A stretch of 64,000 bases of DNA from CAWCKS01 sp963763485 (lineage in GTDB: Bacteria > Pseudomonadota > Alphaproteobacteria > Rhizobiales > Xanthobacteraceae): contig CAVXOW010000006.1 of NCBI GenBank assembly GCA_963763485.1, forward strand, positions 372,001-436,000. The letters run 5' to 3'. Made by a program: the position numbers and the translations under genes. Position 1 is the first letter of the stretch. Every line of letters begins with the position of its first letter. Below, piece by piece: positions 1 through 8,860 of this stretch. The notes under the pieces were generated by a model. The model was not told where the DNA came from, made no database searches, and saw only the letters and a list, made by a program, of their open reading frames with translations.

Positions 1-1482
1 CCGGTCGGCTACCTCTTTGCGATCGGCAACCCGCGCTCCGACTGGATGTACAAGACCGAGGCCGAGGCCGGGCTGAACGGCCGGTCCCTCGCCTACCCGC
101 GCGGCAAAGTGATTGGCGGATGCTCGGCGATCAACGCCATGATCTCAATGCGCGGGCAATCGGCCGACTACGATCACTGGCGGCAGCTTGGCTTGACCGG
201 CTGGGGCTGGGACGACGTCCACCCCGTTTTCAAGCGGATCGAGGATCACTTCCTTGGGCCGACCGAGCACCATGGCGCCGGTGGCGGCTGGCGCATCGAA
301 GCGCCGCGGGTGTCGTGGGATGTATTGAACGCCGTTGCTGATGCCGCGGCCGAAATGGGCATCCCGCGCATCGCCGACTTCAATACCGGCAACAACGAAG
401 GCATCAGCTACTTTCATGTCAACCAGCGCCGCGGCCGGCGCTGGTCGGCGGCGCGCGGCTTTCTCAAACCGGCTCTGAACCGGCCGAACTTGCGGCTCGA
501 GACCGACGTGCTGGTCGACCGCCTGGTCTTTGCGGGCAAGCGCGCGGTCGGCGTGCGTTTCCGCAAAGGCGGTGACCTGATCGAGGCGCGCGCCCGTGGC
601 GAGATCATCCTGTCCGCAGGCGCGATCGGCTCCATTGCGATCCTGCACCGCTCCGGCGTCGGCCCAGGCGAGTGGCTGAAGCAGCATGGCATCGACATCG
701 CGCACGAGCTGCAAGGCGTCGGCCGCAACCTGCAGGACCATTTGCAGCAGCGCGCGATCTACAAGGTGTCCGGCGTGCGCACCCTGAACGAGACCTACCA
801 TTCGCTGGTTCGGCGCGGCCTGATGGGTCTCGACTACGGCCTGCGCCGCCGCGGCCCGCTGACGATGGCGCCGTCGCAGCTTGGCATCTTCACCCGCTCC
901 GATCCGCACCGCGAGCGCGCCAACATCCAGTTCCACGTGCAGCCGCTGTCCCTCGACAAGTTCGGCGATCCCCTGCACCGCTTCCCCGCGATCACCGTCA
1001 GCGCCTGCAATCTGCAGCCGACATCGCGCGGCAGCATTCGCCTGCGTGGCAGGGACCCGGGCGACGCGCCTATCATTGCGCCGAACTATCTTGCGACCGA
1101 CGAGGATCGCCAGGTCGCCGCCGACGCCATTCGCGTCACTCGGCGGCTGATGAAGCAGGATGCACTTGCGCAGTTTCACCCCGAGGAATATCTGCCGGGG
1201 CCTTCGGTCGGCGACAGCGACGCCGAGCTCGCGAAGGCCGCAGGCGACATCGGCACCACGATCTTTCACCCCGTCGGCACCGCGAAGATGGGCACTGCGA
1301 ACGATCCTCAGGCCGTGGTCGACGAGCGGCTCAGGGTGTTCGGGCTCGGCGGCCTGCGCGTGATCGACGCATCGGTAATGCCGACCATTACATCGGGCAA
1401 CACGAACACGCCGACCGCGATGATTGCCGACAAGGGCGCGGCGATGATGCTCGAGGATGCGAAGGCGATCGCTGCGGCGTGA
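1..1482 (+). CDS. GMC family FAD-dependent oxidoreductase (choline dehydrogenase-like), 5' truncated by window edge
   Basis: The reading frame is open from base 1, so the start codon and the N-terminal FAD dinucleotide-binding glycine motif lie upstream; 493 residues are visible of a family usually 530-560 aa long. The first GMC signature is seen as GKVIGGCSAINAM about 40 residues in. The C-terminal part holds FHPVGTAKMG, with the expected active-site His, and VIDASVMPTITSGNTNTP, with the His/Asn region and the second FAD contact. Family members oxidise primary alcohols, such as choline or polyethylene glycol, to aldehydes. No substrate can be assigned. A palindromic repeat follows directly after the stop. 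Confidence 0.9.
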   Translation, partial: PVGYLFAIGNPRSDWMYKTEAEAGLNGRSLAYPRGKVIGGCSAINAMISMRGQSADYDHWRQLGLTGWGWDDVHPVFKRIEDHFLGPTEHHGAGGGWRIEAPRVSWDVLNAVADAAAEMGIPRIADFNTGNNEGISYFHVNQRRGRRWSAARGFLKPALNRPNLRLETDVLVDRLVFAGKRAVGVRFRKGGDLIEARARGEIILSAGAIGSIAILHRSGVGPGEWLKQHGIDIAHELQGVGRNLQDHLQQRAIYKVSGVRTLNETYHSLVRRGLMGLDYGLRRRGPLTMAPSQLGIFTRSDPHRERANIQFHVQPLSLDKFGDPLHRFPAITVSACNLQPTSRGSIRLRGRDPGDAPIIAPNYLATDEDRQVAADAIRVTRRLMKQDALAQFHPEEYLPGPSVGDSDAELAKAAGDIGTTIFHPVGTAKMGTANDPQAVVDERLRVFGLGGLRVIDASVMPTITSGNTNTPTAMIADKGAAMMLEDAKAIAAA

Positions 1483-1527
1483 CGAAAAGAGCCTCCGCGA
1501 TTGCGCGCGGAGGCCCCGAAAACGCTG

Positions 1528-1634
1528 GTCATTGCGAGGCGCGAAGCAACCCAGTCTTAGCTTGTGGCCCTGGATTGCTTCGCGGAGTTTATCATCGGGC
1601 CGGCCTGAGGCCGGACCCGTTGGCTCGCAATGAC
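1528..1634. repeat. Family A palindromic intergenic repeat, copy 1
   Basis: It starts GTCATTGCGAGGCGCGAAGC and ends in the complementary GGCTCGCAATGACGG, with the inner arm GGATTGCTTCGCGGAG. Related copies lie at 5255-5333 and 8745-8825. Every copy sits just after a stop codon, so the RNA could fold into a long hairpin at the 3' end of the transcript. Confidence 0.8.
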
Positions 1635-1642
1635 GGAGTAGC

Positions 1643-2872
1643 TTACTTCTCTGCGTGGCTGTCCATCAGCTCGCCGAAGAAGTCCCACTTCTCGCCGTTG
1701 AACTTCATCATCTGAAGCTGCTCGATCGGAAAGAAGTCGGTCGGACTTGTCTTGATACGAACGCCGGGGAGATAGACGCCGTCCACGAAGTCAAGATTGG
1801 CGGCTTGCTTCATAACGTTTTCGCGCGTCAGGTTGTCGCCGCACTGCTTGAGGACCTGTATGAGTCCGATTGCACCGCCGTAGCCGGCAAACGGGGCGCC
1901 GTCGGTCTTGTCCGCTTCGGGCATGTATTTTTCCATGAACGCCCGGTATTCCTTCATCGTGGGGTCGTTATCCCATTGCGGGTCGGTGATATCCTTGATG
2001 TAGCCGGCGCTGAAGATGCCCTTGGCATTCTCAAGCCCTGCGGGCCGCAAGGTGCCGCCAACCGACGCCGAGACGTTGGTCATGAACTGGACCGGATGCC
2101 AGTCAAGTTCGGCGACCTTCTTGATGGCCTGCGCCGCAAATTTTGGCGTCCCGATGTTGAAGAAGATATCGGGGTTGGCCGACTTGATCGACACCACCTG
2201 CAAGTCAACCGTCGGCACGCTCACCTCGAACGGAACCTCGGTCACGACAAGCTTCGCATAGTCATCGCCGAGCACGTCCTTCAGTCCGGCCAGATAGTCC
2301 TTACCGAAGTCGTCGTTCTGGTAGAGGATACCGATCGTCTTGCCCGGGTAATTCTTCTTGATGTAGGTCGCGTAGATCCGGGCTTCGCTGCGATAGTTGG
2401 CCTGCCAGCCAATCGTCCACGGGAAGTGTTCCGGATCGCCCCAGCGCGACGCACCGGTCGCAACAAACAGCTGCGGCACCTTCTTCTGATTCATGTATTT
2501 CTGGATGGCCGCGTTGCTCGGTGTGCCCAGCGGGGCGAACACCAGAAAGACTTCGTCGCTCTCGACCAGCTTGCGAATCTGTTCGACCGTTTTTGGCGGC
2601 GAATAGGCATCGTCGTACGAGATGAAGTTGATCTTGCGGCCGTTGACGCCGCCATTGTCGTTGATCATCTTGAAGTAAGCGGTCAGCGTCTTGCCGATGA
2701 TCCCATAGGCCGAAGCTGGGCCGCTGTAGGGAATGGTATTGCCGATCTTGATCTCGGTGTCGGTTACGCCGGTGTCATATTGTTTTTGCGCCATTGCAGC
2801 GCCGGATGCGATGACGGCGACAGCCGCCGACAAGGCAAGCGTGCGTGCGTAGCGAACGAAGCGTTCGTGCAT
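1643..2872 (-). CDS. ABC transporter substrate-binding protein, Leu/Ile/Val-binding (periplasmic binding protein type 1) family
   Basis: This 409-aa protein starts with a classical signal peptide: basic MHERFVRYAR, a hydrophobic stretch, and a probable cleavage after AMA before QKQYD. The mature part begins GVTDTEIKIGNTIPYSGPAS, typical of the branched-chain amino-acid (HAAT) class, whose members in alphaproteobacteria also bind aromatic acids and other organic acids. A G-A-rich ribosome-binding region (GAGGAA) abuts the ATG. No permease or ATPase genes of this class lie in the window, so it is an orphan here; partners may lie elsewhere. The substrate is unknown. Confidence 0.9.
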   Translation of the reverse strand: MHERFVRYARTLALSAAVAVIASGAAMAQKQYDTGVTDTEIKIGNTIPYSGPASAYGIIGKTLTAYFKMINDNGGVNGRKINFISYDDAYSPPKTVEQIRKLVESDEVFLVFAPLGTPSNAAIQKYMNQKKVPQLFVATGASRWGDPEHFPWTIGWQANYRSEARIYATYIKKNYPGKTIGILYQNDDFGKDYLAGLKDVLGDDYAKLVVTEVPFEVSVPTVDLQVVSIKSANPDIFFNIGTPKFAAQAIKKVAELDWHPVQFMTNVSASVGGTLRPAGLENAKGIFSAGYIKDITDPQWDNDPTMKEYRAFMEKYMPEADKTDGAPFAGYGGAIGLIQVLKQCGDNLTRENVMKQAANLDFVDGVYLPGVRIKTSPTDFFPIEQLQMMKFNGEKWDFFGELMDSHAEK

Positions 2873-3114
2873 TTCCTCAAGTCTCCTGATTGATTTTTTG
2901 GATGGCTGAAGCCTGTGGCGCTTGCGGCCGATTGTTCTTGGTTTTCATTGAGTGCCGTGGGTGCAAGGAACCAGCGCGGATTCGACCGAAATTATGTCAT
3001 GCCGATCCGGAAGCGGCCAGCGCCAAACGGCGTCATAACAATTCGCGATGCCTCTAAAGCAGGCGCAGGTTAATCCCGCAGGGCGGAACCGGCGCCTGCC
3101 GCAATGCACAATGG

Positions 3115-3882
3115 CTAGCGACCGCGATAGTCCGGAAGGCGACGTTCATTCATCGCCTTCACACCTTCCCTGAAATCATCCGTCGCGCGCAGCCAGGTCT
3201 GCTCGAAAAACTCGTGGTGGGTTGCTGCGATGAATTCGACTTCGAGCGAGCGTCGAAGCGTCGCGCGCGTCGCCTGCACCGCCAGCGGACCGGAGGCCGC
3301 GATCTCGGCAGCCATCGCCTGCGCGGTGCTCCGGACTTCGGCAGATGGCACAAGCTTGTCGACCAGTCCGATCGCGAGCGCTTCACGACCGTCGATCCGC
3401 TCTCCCGTATAGAGCAGCCAGGCCGCCTTCTGGGCGCCCACGATCCGCGGCAGCGTGCAGGTGGTGCCGAAGCCCGGATGATAGCCCTGGCGTGCAAAAT
3501 TCGCACTAAACCGCGCTTCTTCGCATGCGACGCGGAAATCCGCGACCAGCGCCAATCCGAGACCCGCTCCAATTGCTGCACCATGAATCGCGGCGACCAC
3601 CGGCTTTTTGGCGCGGATCAGCCGATGGGCCTCGTGATAGAGATGCCGTCCCTGCCCCTCGGCGGCAGCATTCGGCTCGAGCCGCCGCGCCAGATTGGCG
3701 CCGGCACAGAAATGCTTGCCCGCGGCCGCAAGCACGATGGCGCGGCAGTTCGGGTCGTCGTCGAGCCGTTCATAGATCGCAGCAAGATCGGCGATCCAGC
3801 CGGCATCAAGAAAATTATTCGGCGGCCGCTGCAGCTCCACCGTCGTGACGTAACCACTTGCGCTGACGCCGATGTCGGCCAT
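3115..3882 (-). CDS. Enoyl-CoA hydratase/isomerase (crotonase) superfamily protein
   Basis: I start this gene at MADIGVSASG (255 aa), preceded by GGGAGA, and not at the upstream in-frame codon 55 residues earlier, which runs through the tandem repeats of the divergent promoter region. The crotonase fold is clear: GKHFCAGANLARRL and HGAAIGAGLGLALVADFRVA form the CoA/oxyanion-hole region. Aligning by eye to rat mitochondrial hydratase, Glu144 (GGCELA) corresponds to Gly in GAGLGLA, and Glu164 (QPEIL) to Phe in SANFARQG. Both hydratase glutamates are therefore absent, and the reaction may be isomerisation, hydrolysis or something else. It is divergent from the acyl-CoA dehydrogenase at 4069. Confidence 0.85.
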   Translation of the reverse strand: MADIGVSASGYVTTVELQRPPNNFLDAGWIADLAAIYERLDDDPNCRAIVLAAAGKHFCAGANLARRLEPNAAAEGQGRHLYHEAHRLIRAKKPVVAAIHGAAIGAGLGLALVADFRVACEEARFSANFARQGYHPGFGTTCTLPRIVGAQKAAWLLYTGERIDGREALAIGLVDKLVPSAEVRSTAQAMAAEIAASGPLAVQATRATLRRSLEVEFIAATHHEFFEQTWLRATDDFREGVKAMNERRLPDYRGR

Positions 3883-3908
3883 GTCGTGTCTCCCGTTGTG
3901 TTGCGCCC

Positions 3909-3952
3909 GCTGCCGCGCAAGTTCCGAATAGCTGCCGCGCAAGTTCCGAATA
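3909..3952. repeat. Perfect 22-bp tandem duplication in a divergent promoter region
   Basis: A 22-base unit beginning GCTGCCGCGCAAGTTCCG and ending AATA occurs twice head to tail with no spacer (3909-3930 and 3931-3952). It lies between the divergent crotonase and acyl-CoA dehydrogenase genes, 27 bp from the crotonase start. It could be a doubled regulator site or simple slippage. Confidence 0.9.
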
Positions 3953-3962
3953 TTGGAATATT
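3949..3962. promoter_or_regulatory. AT-rich palindromic site AATATTGGAATATT
   Basis: Two self-complementary AATATT hexamers are separated by GG at the edge of the tandem repeat, between divergent genes. AT-rich symmetry in such GC-rich DNA suggests a promoter element or regulator site. This is inferred only from position and symmetry. Confidence 0.35.
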
Positions 3963-4068
3963 GCAAGCCGAATAACTGCCGTGTCTGGCGCTCGCGATAT
4001 TCGAGTTGCGCAAGGCTACCACGACTGCCAGTTTGCCGCTCAACCAAGGATCATTCAGGGAGCACGCC

Positions 4069-5247
4069 ATGGGGATGAGTTTCGAGCTCAGCGAAGAGCA
4101 CCGGATGCTGCGCGATCTGGTGAAAAAATTCGTCGATGACGAGCTGATGCCGCTGGAGAAGGTCATCCTCGAGCGGGAAGCGACTGGCCAGGGCTCGAAC
4201 CTGACCAAGGAAGAGGTCAAGCGGCTCGATGGGCGCGCCCGCGAGCTGGGGCTCGCCGGCCTCGACGCGCCGGAAGAGTTCGACGGCTTCGACATGCCGG
4301 TCGAGGCCATGGTCGGGGTTGCCGAGGAGCTCGGCAAGAGCTGCGTGCAATACCTGTTCCCGCCCGACTCGCCGAACCTGCGCATGCTGATGCTGACCGC
4401 CAACGAGGAACAGAAGCAACGCTATCTCGGCCCCTACGCGCGCGGCGAGCTGACCTCGGCGATTGCGATCTCCGAGCCCGGTGGCGGCGGCGATCCCGCC
4501 GCGATGCGCACCCGCGCCGTCGCCGACGGCGGCGACTACGTCGTCAACGGCCGCAAGATCTGGATCTCCAAGGGCGGCACTGCCGACTTCATCATCATGA
4601 TGGCCTCGACCGATCCGACCAAGGGCGCCAGGGGCATCACCGCCTTCCTGGTGGACCAGGGCACCAAGGGCTGGAACCCGGCGCGGCGCATTCCGATGCT
4701 CGGCGGCCACTACACCTGGGAGATCGCGATCGAGGACATGCGGCTGCCGAAGTCGGCCGTGCTCGGCGAGATCGGCAACGGCTACGGACCGATGCAGCAG
4801 CGCCTTTCGACCCGCCGCGTACAGATGGCGGCGAAGAGCTGCGGCACGGTGCGTCGCGCGCTCGACATGATGCGCGAGTGGGTGACCCAGCGCAAAACCT
4901 TCGGCGCGCTATTGTCGGACCGGCAATCAATCCAGTGGTGGATCGCCGACGCCGAGACCAAGCTGCATGCCTGCCGGCTGATGGTCTACAACACCGCGAT
5001 CAAGGTCGATCGCGGCGAGATGGCGCGCTCGGAATGCTCGATGATCAAGCTCTATGCCACCGAGCTCGCCTGGGACGTGATCGACAAGGCGATGCAGGCG
5101 TTCGGCGCGATGGGCATGACCAAGGAGCTGCCGCTGCAGCTGATGGCGAACCACGTCCGCGTCGCGCGCATTTACGAAGGTCCGAGTGAAGTCCACCGCG
5201 CGCTGATCGCGCGTTACGCACTGCAGGGGCGGCAGGTGCAGATGTAG
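4069..5247 (+). CDS. Acyl-CoA dehydrogenase (ACAD10/11-like)
   Basis: The start is set at MGMSFELSEEHRM (392 aa), with CAGGGAG upstream; an earlier in-frame start would read back into the promoter region. Features of the fold: N-terminal helical domain (LRDLVKKFVDDELMPLE), the FAD/substrate segment AIAISEPGGGGDPAA near residue 140, WISKGGTADF, and C-terminal RIYEGPSEVHRALIARY containing the Glu at the usual catalytic-base position (YEG). Such enzymes make the alpha,beta double bond in acyl-CoA and pass electrons to ETF. The gene diverges from a crotonase gene and converges on an NDP-forming acyl-CoA ligase, so a small acyl-CoA oxidation unit is likely. The chain specificity is unknown. Confidence 0.92.
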   Translation: MGMSFELSEEHRMLRDLVKKFVDDELMPLEKVILEREATGQGSNLTKEEVKRLDGRARELGLAGLDAPEEFDGFDMPVEAMVGVAEELGKSCVQYLFPPDSPNLRMLMLTANEEQKQRYLGPYARGELTSAIAISEPGGGGDPAAMRTRAVADGGDYVVNGRKIWISKGGTADFIIMMASTDPTKGARGITAFLVDQGTKGWNPARRIPMLGGHYTWEIAIEDMRLPKSAVLGEIGNGYGPMQQRLSTRRVQMAAKSCGTVRRALDMMREWVTQRKTFGALLSDRQSIQWWIADAETKLHACRLMVYNTAIKVDRGEMARSECSMIKLYATELAWDVIDKAMQAFGAMGMTKELPLQLMANHVRVARIYEGPSEVHRALIARYALQGRQVQM

Positions 5248-5254
5248 GGACCTC

Positions 5255-5333
5255 GTCATTGCGAGGAGCGAAGCGACGAAGCAATCCAGCTTTTTCGTGG
5301 CTCTGGATTGCTTCGCTTCGCTCGCAATGACGG
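5255..5333. repeat. Family A palindromic intergenic repeat, copy 2
   Basis: The arms are GTCATTGCGAGGAGCGAAGC and GCTTCGCTCGCAATGACGG, with inner CAATCCAG/CTGGATTG. It lies between the convergent genes ending at 5247 and 5337, where a bidirectional terminator hairpin would be useful. Confidence 0.85.
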
Positions 5334-5336
5334 AAA

Positions 5337-7490
5337 TTACCGCTTCAACACGATGAGCGCGTCGGCGATCGTCAACCCCGAGCCGTCGGCGTGCAGGATC
5401 ACCGGATTGAATTCCATCTCCTGAATGGAATCACGGTTGGCAGCCGCGACCTGTGACAACGTCGCGATCAGCTCAGCGGCGGCAGTCATGTCGATCGGCT
5501 TCGCGCCCCGAAACCCTTCGAGCAACTTTGCCGACTTCAGGCCGCGGATCATGGTCTTCGCATCATCGACACCGAACGGCGCGGGGCGATGCACGACATC
5601 GCCAAACAATTCGACAGTGACGCCGCCGAAGCCGGTCATCATGATCGGCCCAAAAGTCGGGTCGTTGACCATGCCGATCACGAGCTCGTGGCCCTTCGGC
5701 GCCATCTTCTGCACCAGCATGCCTTCGATGACGGCGTTCGGCTTGTGGCGTTTCACCGAGGCAAGGATCGCGTCATAGGCCGATCGCACGGCCTGCGCAT
5801 CGGCAAGGTTGATGACAACGCCGCCGACCTCGGTCTTGTGCAGGATATCGGGCGATTGGATCTTGAGGACGACCGGAAAACCGATCGCGTTTGCGGCATC
5901 CGCTGCTTCAGCCGTTGACTGCACGAGGCGCTCGCCCTTCGAACTGACGCCATACGACGCGAGCAGCGCCTTGACGCGGTGCTCGGACAGCGCGCGCGGC
6001 AGGTCCGCGCCAAGCTGCAGCGGTCTTGCCGGCGCGATCGTCTGCTGGCTGAGACCCGCACGATGCTCGGCATAGTCGACGAGCTTGCGGAACGCGACGG
6101 CGCACAGGCGCACGTCCTGGAACAGCGTGGCGCCGCCTTCGGCGATGGTCTTGCGGCCGATCTGCGACGGCAAGGTGTAGGTCCAGAACGTGACCGGCGT
6201 GCCTGATTTGACAACGGCCTTCACCTTCTCGGCGATGACCGAGACGTGGTGCTCGCGCGCGGTCGAGATCACCACCGCGACCATATCGACGTCGTCGCTC
6301 TCGCTCAGGATCTCCATGCATTTCATGATGACGGGGCCGGTGCGGCCTCCTTGCGCGGTGACGTCGACCGGGTTCATCGCCGACGCATGCGGCGGGATCA
6401 GCGGGCGGATCGTCGCCTTCACCTGGTCGGTCAATTCGGGGACGATCAGCCCGGCATTGGCAAGGGTATCGGCCGCGATCGCTCCGCCGCCGCCCGAGGC
6501 GGTGACGATGCCGACGCGCCTTCCGCGCGGTAAAGGACAGGTCGCAAGTGCCGCGGTGATCGCGACTGCTTCGTCGAGATTGGCCGCTTCGATGACACCG
6601 TAGCGCTGGAACACGGCGTGATAAGCGGTCTGCGAACCGGTCAACGAGGCGGTGTGCGACGCCGCGGCGCGTGCGCCGGCATCAGAACCGCCGATCTTGA
6701 TCACGACGATCGGCTTGCCAAGCTCGGAGGCGCGCTGCGCGGCGCGCTTGAAACGTTCGCCATCGCGGATCGCCTCGCAGAGCAGCATCACGATCTGCGT
6801 CTGTGGATCCTCGACCATGTACTCGAGATAATGCGCGGTCGACAGATCGACCTCATTGCCTGAGGAGATCACGTAGCTGAAGCTCAATCCGGCGGCACGG
6901 CCGCGGGTTAACAGCGCAAAGCCGAGGCCGCCGCTCTGCGACACCACGCCGACACGCTTGTCCGGCGCCGCCTCGAACACCTGCGCACCTTGAAGGTCAT
7001 CGACGACCGGGCTGAAGGTCGCAGCGACATTGCCGAGCGCGTTGTAAAAGCCCTCGCAGTTCGGCCCGGCGATCCGCATGCCGGTGCGCCGGCCGATTTC
7101 GGCAAGTTTTTGCTGGAGGCCGGCGGCCGCGCCACCCTCCTCGGCAAAGCCGGACGCAATGATCATCACATTGGGGACGCCGGCGCGAGCGCAATCCTCG
7201 ACAGCCTCGACGACGAACTTTGCGGGGATGGTGATGACGGCGAGATCGACGGGCGCTCCGATCGCCGACACCGTCGGATAGGCCTTGTAGCCGTCGACTT
7301 CCTTGTGTGTGCGGGTGACCGGGAAAAGATCGCCGGCAAAACCGTTCTTGACCGCAAACATCAACAGCTTGCCGCGGATGGTGTCATGGTCGGGCGACGC
7401 GCCGACAAAGGCAATCGATTTCGGCCAGAAGAAGCTGTCGCTGAGAGCGCCGGGCGCGGATTTGGCTGATGTCCTTGATGGCTGATCCAA
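5337..7490 (-). CDS. NDP-forming acyl-CoA synthetase (CoA-binding / succinyl-CoA ligase-like / ATP-grasp fusion)
   Basis: I choose a TTG start at 7490 (717 aa), because GGGAGGA stands five bases upstream and the further N-terminal extension is low-complexity and basic. Domain order: CoA-binding Rossmann domain from SFFWPKSIAFVGASPDH; succinyl-CoA-ligase-like domain with SHTASLTGSQTAYHAVF, the segment carrying the conserved His; and C-terminal ATP-grasp domain with ALLASYGVSSKGERLV, GFPVVLKIQSPDILHKTEVGG and the end FNPVILHADGSG. These fused ligases couple acyl-CoA formation to ADP formation and are reversible. A paralogue lies at 55089-57182. Both are placed next to acyl-CoA dehydrogenases. 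Confidence 0.88.
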   Translation of the reverse strand: MDQPSRTSAKSAPGALSDSFFWPKSIAFVGASPDHDTIRGKLLMFAVKNGFAGDLFPVTRTHKEVDGYKAYPTVSAIGAPVDLAVITIPAKFVVEAVEDCARAGVPNVMIIASGFAEEGGAAAGLQQKLAEIGRRTGMRIAGPNCEGFYNALGNVAATFSPVVDDLQGAQVFEAAPDKRVGVVSQSGGLGFALLTRGRAAGLSFSYVISSGNEVDLSTAHYLEYMVEDPQTQIVMLLCEAIRDGERFKRAAQRASELGKPIVVIKIGGSDAGARAAASHTASLTGSQTAYHAVFQRYGVIEAANLDEAVAITAALATCPLPRGRRVGIVTASGGGGAIAADTLANAGLIVPELTDQVKATIRPLIPPHASAMNPVDVTAQGGRTGPVIMKCMEILSESDDVDMVAVVISTAREHHVSVIAEKVKAVVKSGTPVTFWTYTLPSQIGRKTIAEGGATLFQDVRLCAVAFRKLVDYAEHRAGLSQQTIAPARPLQLGADLPRALSEHRVKALLASYGVSSKGERLVQSTAEAADAANAIGFPVVLKIQSPDILHKTEVGGVVINLADAQAVRSAYDAILASVKRHKPNAVIEGMLVQKMAPKGHELVIGMVNDPTFGPIMMTGFGGVTVELFGDVVHRPAPFGVDDAKTMIRGLKSAKLLEGFRGAKPIDMTAAAELIATLSQVAAANRDSIQEMEFNPVILHADGSGLTIADALIVLKR

Positions 7491-7774
7491 GACAGTCCTC
7501 CCGAAGGCTTCGATTTTTTGAGAGAACCTACCGGCATTCACCTGATGTGAGAATGTGCAATGCCGAAGGTCAGCCATTTTGGCGGCCGGATGGCCGTTCT
7601 CAATTCTGGAACGCGCTGAGGCGCGTCGCGGCGCCCACGCAGGGCACGAATGCCGCAATCGTATTGCGCGCCGTTGCCGCACGGCTAAGGTGGAGGCCGG
7701 TCAAGCGCGCGGACGAGCGAGCCGCGACATCTGCCGATCAAGCACGAACAACAGACACAACGGAGGAACGACCC

Positions 7775-8734
7775 ATGCATCTCAAAGGAAAAGCCGCAAT
7801 TGTCACCGGCGGTGGCCGTGGCATTGGCCGCGACGTGGCGCTCCTTCTGGCCAAGGAAGGCGCCTCCGTCGTCGTCAACGACCCAGGCGTCGGCCGCGGC
7901 GGTGAAGCCACCGCCGAGCGTCCCGCCGACGATGTGGTCGCCGAGATCAAGAAGGCCGGCGGCAAGGCCATCGCAAATTTCAACTCGGTCGCGGACTACC
8001 AGAAGGCCGGCGCCATGGTGCGCCAGTGCGTCGAGACGTTCGGCAAGGTCGACATCCTCGTCAACGTCGCCGGCATGCTGCGCGAGAAGATGATCTGGAA
8101 CATGTCGGAGGATGACTTCGACGCCGTGGTCAGTGTGCACCTCAAGGGCCACTGGAACATGTCGCATCACGCAATCAAGTACATGCGCAACGCCGGCTAC
8201 GGCCGCATCATCAATTTTTCGTCCGATGCGTTCAAGGGCTCGGTCGGCCAATGCAACTACGCCGCCGCGAAGGCCGGCATCATCGGCCTGACCCGGTCGA
8301 TCGCCAAGGAATGCTACAAGTTCGGCATCACCGCGAATGCGATGTGCCCGGCGGCCGACACGCGCATGATGATGAACGACGCAGTGATCGCCAACCAGAA
8401 GCGCAAGTTCGAGGCCGGCCTGATCACCAAGGAGCAGTATGACCGCTTCTTCTCCGGCCGCGGTCCGGAGCATGTCGCACCGGTCGTCGCCTATCTTGCG
8501 ACCGACGAGGCCGACTACATCAACGGTCAGATCTTCCACGCCGAGAAGGGCCGCGTCTCGACCTATATCTTCGGAGACGACGCCAAGTTCCTGTACAACG
8601 ACGGCGCGGTGTTTACCGTCGACGAGCTGATCCAGAAGGTGCCGGAGTCCCTGATGAACGGCATCGTGCCGGTCGTGCCGGTCGTGAAGATGCAGGACGC
8701 CGTGAAGGCCAGCGAAGTCAAGAAGGCGAGCTGA
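7775..8734 (+). CDS. Short-chain dehydrogenase/reductase resembling the MFE-2 3-hydroxyacyl-CoA dehydrogenase domain
   Basis: The ATG at 7775 follows CGGAGGA at optimal spacing and gives 319 aa; upstream in-frame sequence is not protein-like. TGGGRGIGRDVALLLA binds NAD(P). The NDPGVGRGGEA segment after the second strand is characteristic of the peroxisomal multifunctional enzyme type 2/FOX2-like group. The active site is canonical: FSSDAFKGSVGQCNYAAAK gives Ser, Tyr and Lys. There is an extra C-terminal region of about 60 residues compared with a minimal SDR. It is divergent from the NDP-forming ligase. The likely role is oxidation of 3-hydroxyacyl-CoA, with the substrate unknown. Confidence 0.88.
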   Translation: MHLKGKAAIVTGGGRGIGRDVALLLAKEGASVVVNDPGVGRGGEATAERPADDVVAEIKKAGGKAIANFNSVADYQKAGAMVRQCVETFGKVDILVNVAGMLREKMIWNMSEDDFDAVVSVHLKGHWNMSHHAIKYMRNAGYGRIINFSSDAFKGSVGQCNYAAAKAGIIGLTRSIAKECYKFGITANAMCPAADTRMMMNDAVIANQKRKFEAGLITKEQYDRFFSGRGPEHVAPVVAYLATDEADYINGQIFHAEKGRVSTYIFGDDAKFLYNDGAVFTVDELIQKVPESLMNGIVPVVPVVKMQDAVKASEVKKAS

Positions 8735-8744
8735 GCCTCAATTC

Positions 8745-8825
8745 GTCATTGCGAGGAGCAAAGCGACGAAGCAATCCAGTTCTTTCTCATGGCTCTGGAT
8801 TGCCTCGCTTTGCGCGCCATGACGG
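8745..8825. repeat. Family A palindromic intergenic repeat, copy 3
   Basis: The left arm GTCATTGCGAGGAGCAAAGC pairs with GCTTTGCGCGCCATGACGG; the right arm has drifted (CGCCATGAC for CGCAATGAC). It is located just after the stop at 8734. Confidence 0.8.
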
Positions 8826-8860
8826 CATAATCGATCCCTCATAAGATCTCAGGCACGGCC

